A model generated the notes under the pieces. It was given only the letters and a program-made list of their open reading frames with translations, had not been told where the DNA came from and searched no databases. This document shows, piece after piece, positions 5,011 through 5,773 of a DNA stretch of 5,773 bases. The DNA is from Candidatus Bathyarchaeota archaeon. GTDB lineage: Archaea > Thermoproteota > Bathyarchaeia > Bathyarchaeales > DTEX01. The first letter of the stretch is position 1, and each line of letters starts with the position of its first letter. Made by a program: the position numbers and the translations under genes. The DNA lies in contig JAGGUU010000018.1 in the NCBI GenBank assembly GCA_021158305.1, forward strand, positions 1 through 5,773, in the 5' to 3' direction.

Positions 5011-5773
5011 CTAGAAGTCGATCCTGAATATCTCTCTCGCGTTCTTGGATGTTTCCTCCGCAACTTTCCCTTCATCTACATTCTTAAGATTGGCTACTGC
5101 AGATAAGCTCTTAACAACATCCGCCGGCTCAGCAGGCTTACCACGATAAGAAACTGGAGAATCAGTCTCTAATAGAAGATTCTCTAACGGCGTGTTCCTA
5201 ATAACTTCTCTATGCTCCTTGCTATACTCCGCAGCCGGCGTGGCTGAAACATAGTATCCATAATCCAAGAGTCTCTTTAAGGCCTCTTTTGGACCGCTGA
5301 ACCAGTGGAAGACTGCTCTTTTAACGCCCATTTCCGCCGTTATCTCTACGCAGTCCATCCACGCGCCTCTGCTGTGAATAGAGACAGGCTTGTTGTTTCT
5401 TTTAGCTATCTCGAGGAGTTTTCGGAAGAGTTTCCTCTGTTTCTCCTTCTTTTCCGAATTTTTTCTTACGTCTCTGTACCAGTAGTCCAATCCTATTTCT
5501 CCTATCGCAGCTGCTTTATACGCATTTTCTTCGATAAATCTTAAATCTCCAGCGAGGTTTCCTTCATTTAAGCTCCAAGGATGAATTCCTATCGCCGGAT
5601 ATATCCTAAGATTCTCAGTCTCGTACTTTTTACTCTCCTCTAGGGCCCATAGACTCGATTTCCTATCAGAGCCCATCGTGACTATCGCGGCTACTCCCTT
5701 AGCCTCAGCCCTATGTATCGCCTCCTTAAGATTCTCTAAGTCTTCGAGATGAGCATGAGAATCCACAAGTCTC
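5011..5773 (-). CDS. tatD: TatD family metal-dependent hydrolase, 5' end just outside window
   Basis: Amidohydrolase-fold enzyme; characterised TatD proteins are metal-dependent nucleases acting on DNA, though the family is broad. All expected metal ligands are present, numbered from the GTG at 5766: HAH at 4-6, Glu90 in GEIGLDYW, His131 in SIHSRGAW, His154 in FHWFSG and Asp202 in ETDSP. Numbered this way there are 251 residues, close to the usual 250-265. That GTG is probably not the start: the two codons upstream are also open and give RLVDSHAHL, where the GTG encodes the valine of the usual LVDSHxHL opening. The true start should lie a few codons beyond 5773. It converges on DUF89 with a 19-bp gap containing a short T run but no clear stem. 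The catalytic site is complete, so an active enzyme is likely; the substrate is not evident. Confidence 0.92.
   Translation of the reverse strand, partial: RLVDSHAHLEDLENLKEAIHRAEAKGVAAIVTMGSDRKSSLWALEESKKYETENLRIYPAIGIHPWSLNEGNLAGDLRFIEENAYKAAAIGEIGLDYWYRDVRKNSEKKEKQRKLFRKLLEIAKRNNKPVSIHSRGAWMDCVEITAEMGVKRAVFHWFSGPKEALKRLLDYGYYVSATPAAEYSKEHREVIRNTPLENLLLETDSPVSYRGKPAEPADVVKSLSAVANLKNVDEGKVAEETSKNAREIFRIDF

Noticed and set aside
5305..5544. Plus-strand 79-codon frame opposite TatD
   Set aside because: A Phe/Ser-rich antisense shadow that covers conserved TatD active-site codons.
1..5773. Mobile element, CRISPR array, tRNA or rRNA genes, defence or toxin-antitoxin system
   Set aside because: No transposase, terminal inverted repeats, spaced direct repeats, tRNA arms with a CCA or T-loop pattern, or small paired toxin-like genes were seen on either strand.

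Overview
The window looks like chromosomal housekeeping DNA of an archaeon. Evidence: an archaeal-type elongation factor 2 with the diphthamide loop; a stand-alone XPF/ERCC4 nuclease followed by helix-hairpin-helix motifs (the short, helicase-less form typical of the TACK lineages, whereas Euryarchaeota usually carry the helicase-fused Hef); an archaeal DUF89 protein; and a 25-residue ribosomal protein eL41. The EF-2 N-terminus resembles, from memory, those of Bathyarchaeia and related Thermoproteota. This placement is an inference; no search was run.

Layout. (1) 1-827, plus strand: the 3' part of a radical SAM gene of the spore-photolyase-like (COG1533) group. The reading frame is open to the left edge and carries the CX3CX2C cluster motif at 27-50, so the TTG at 102 is not its start. 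(2) 824-3034, minus: complete aEF-2, tail-to-tail with gene 1 so that the two stop codons overlap. (3) 3107-3184, minus: a 78-bp gene for ribosomal protein eL41, short enough to be missed by ordinary gene calling, 72 bp upstream of EF-2. (4) 3222-3266: two abutting hairpins, best read as the terminator of gene 5 or, for the larger one, as part of the eL41 leader. (5) 3287-3988, minus: XPF-type nuclease with a TTG start. (6) 3989-4100: divergent intergenic region with an AT-rich promoter-like block. (7) 4101-4991, plus: DUF89 metal-dependent phosphatase-like protein. (8) 5011 to the right edge, minus: TatD family hydrolase; its start probably lies a few codons beyond the window.

How the genes relate. 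eL41 and EF-2 are both translation components, are co-oriented, and may be co-transcribed. The radical SAM protein, XPF nuclease and TatD hydrolase all have relatives acting on nucleic acids, and DUF89 proteins are proposed metabolite damage-control enzymes; a shared theme is possible, but strands alternate and nothing proves one unit. I see no mobile element, CRISPR array, tRNA, rRNA or defence system. The most useful discovery is the unlisted eL41 gene; I do not see a convincing new multi-gene system.
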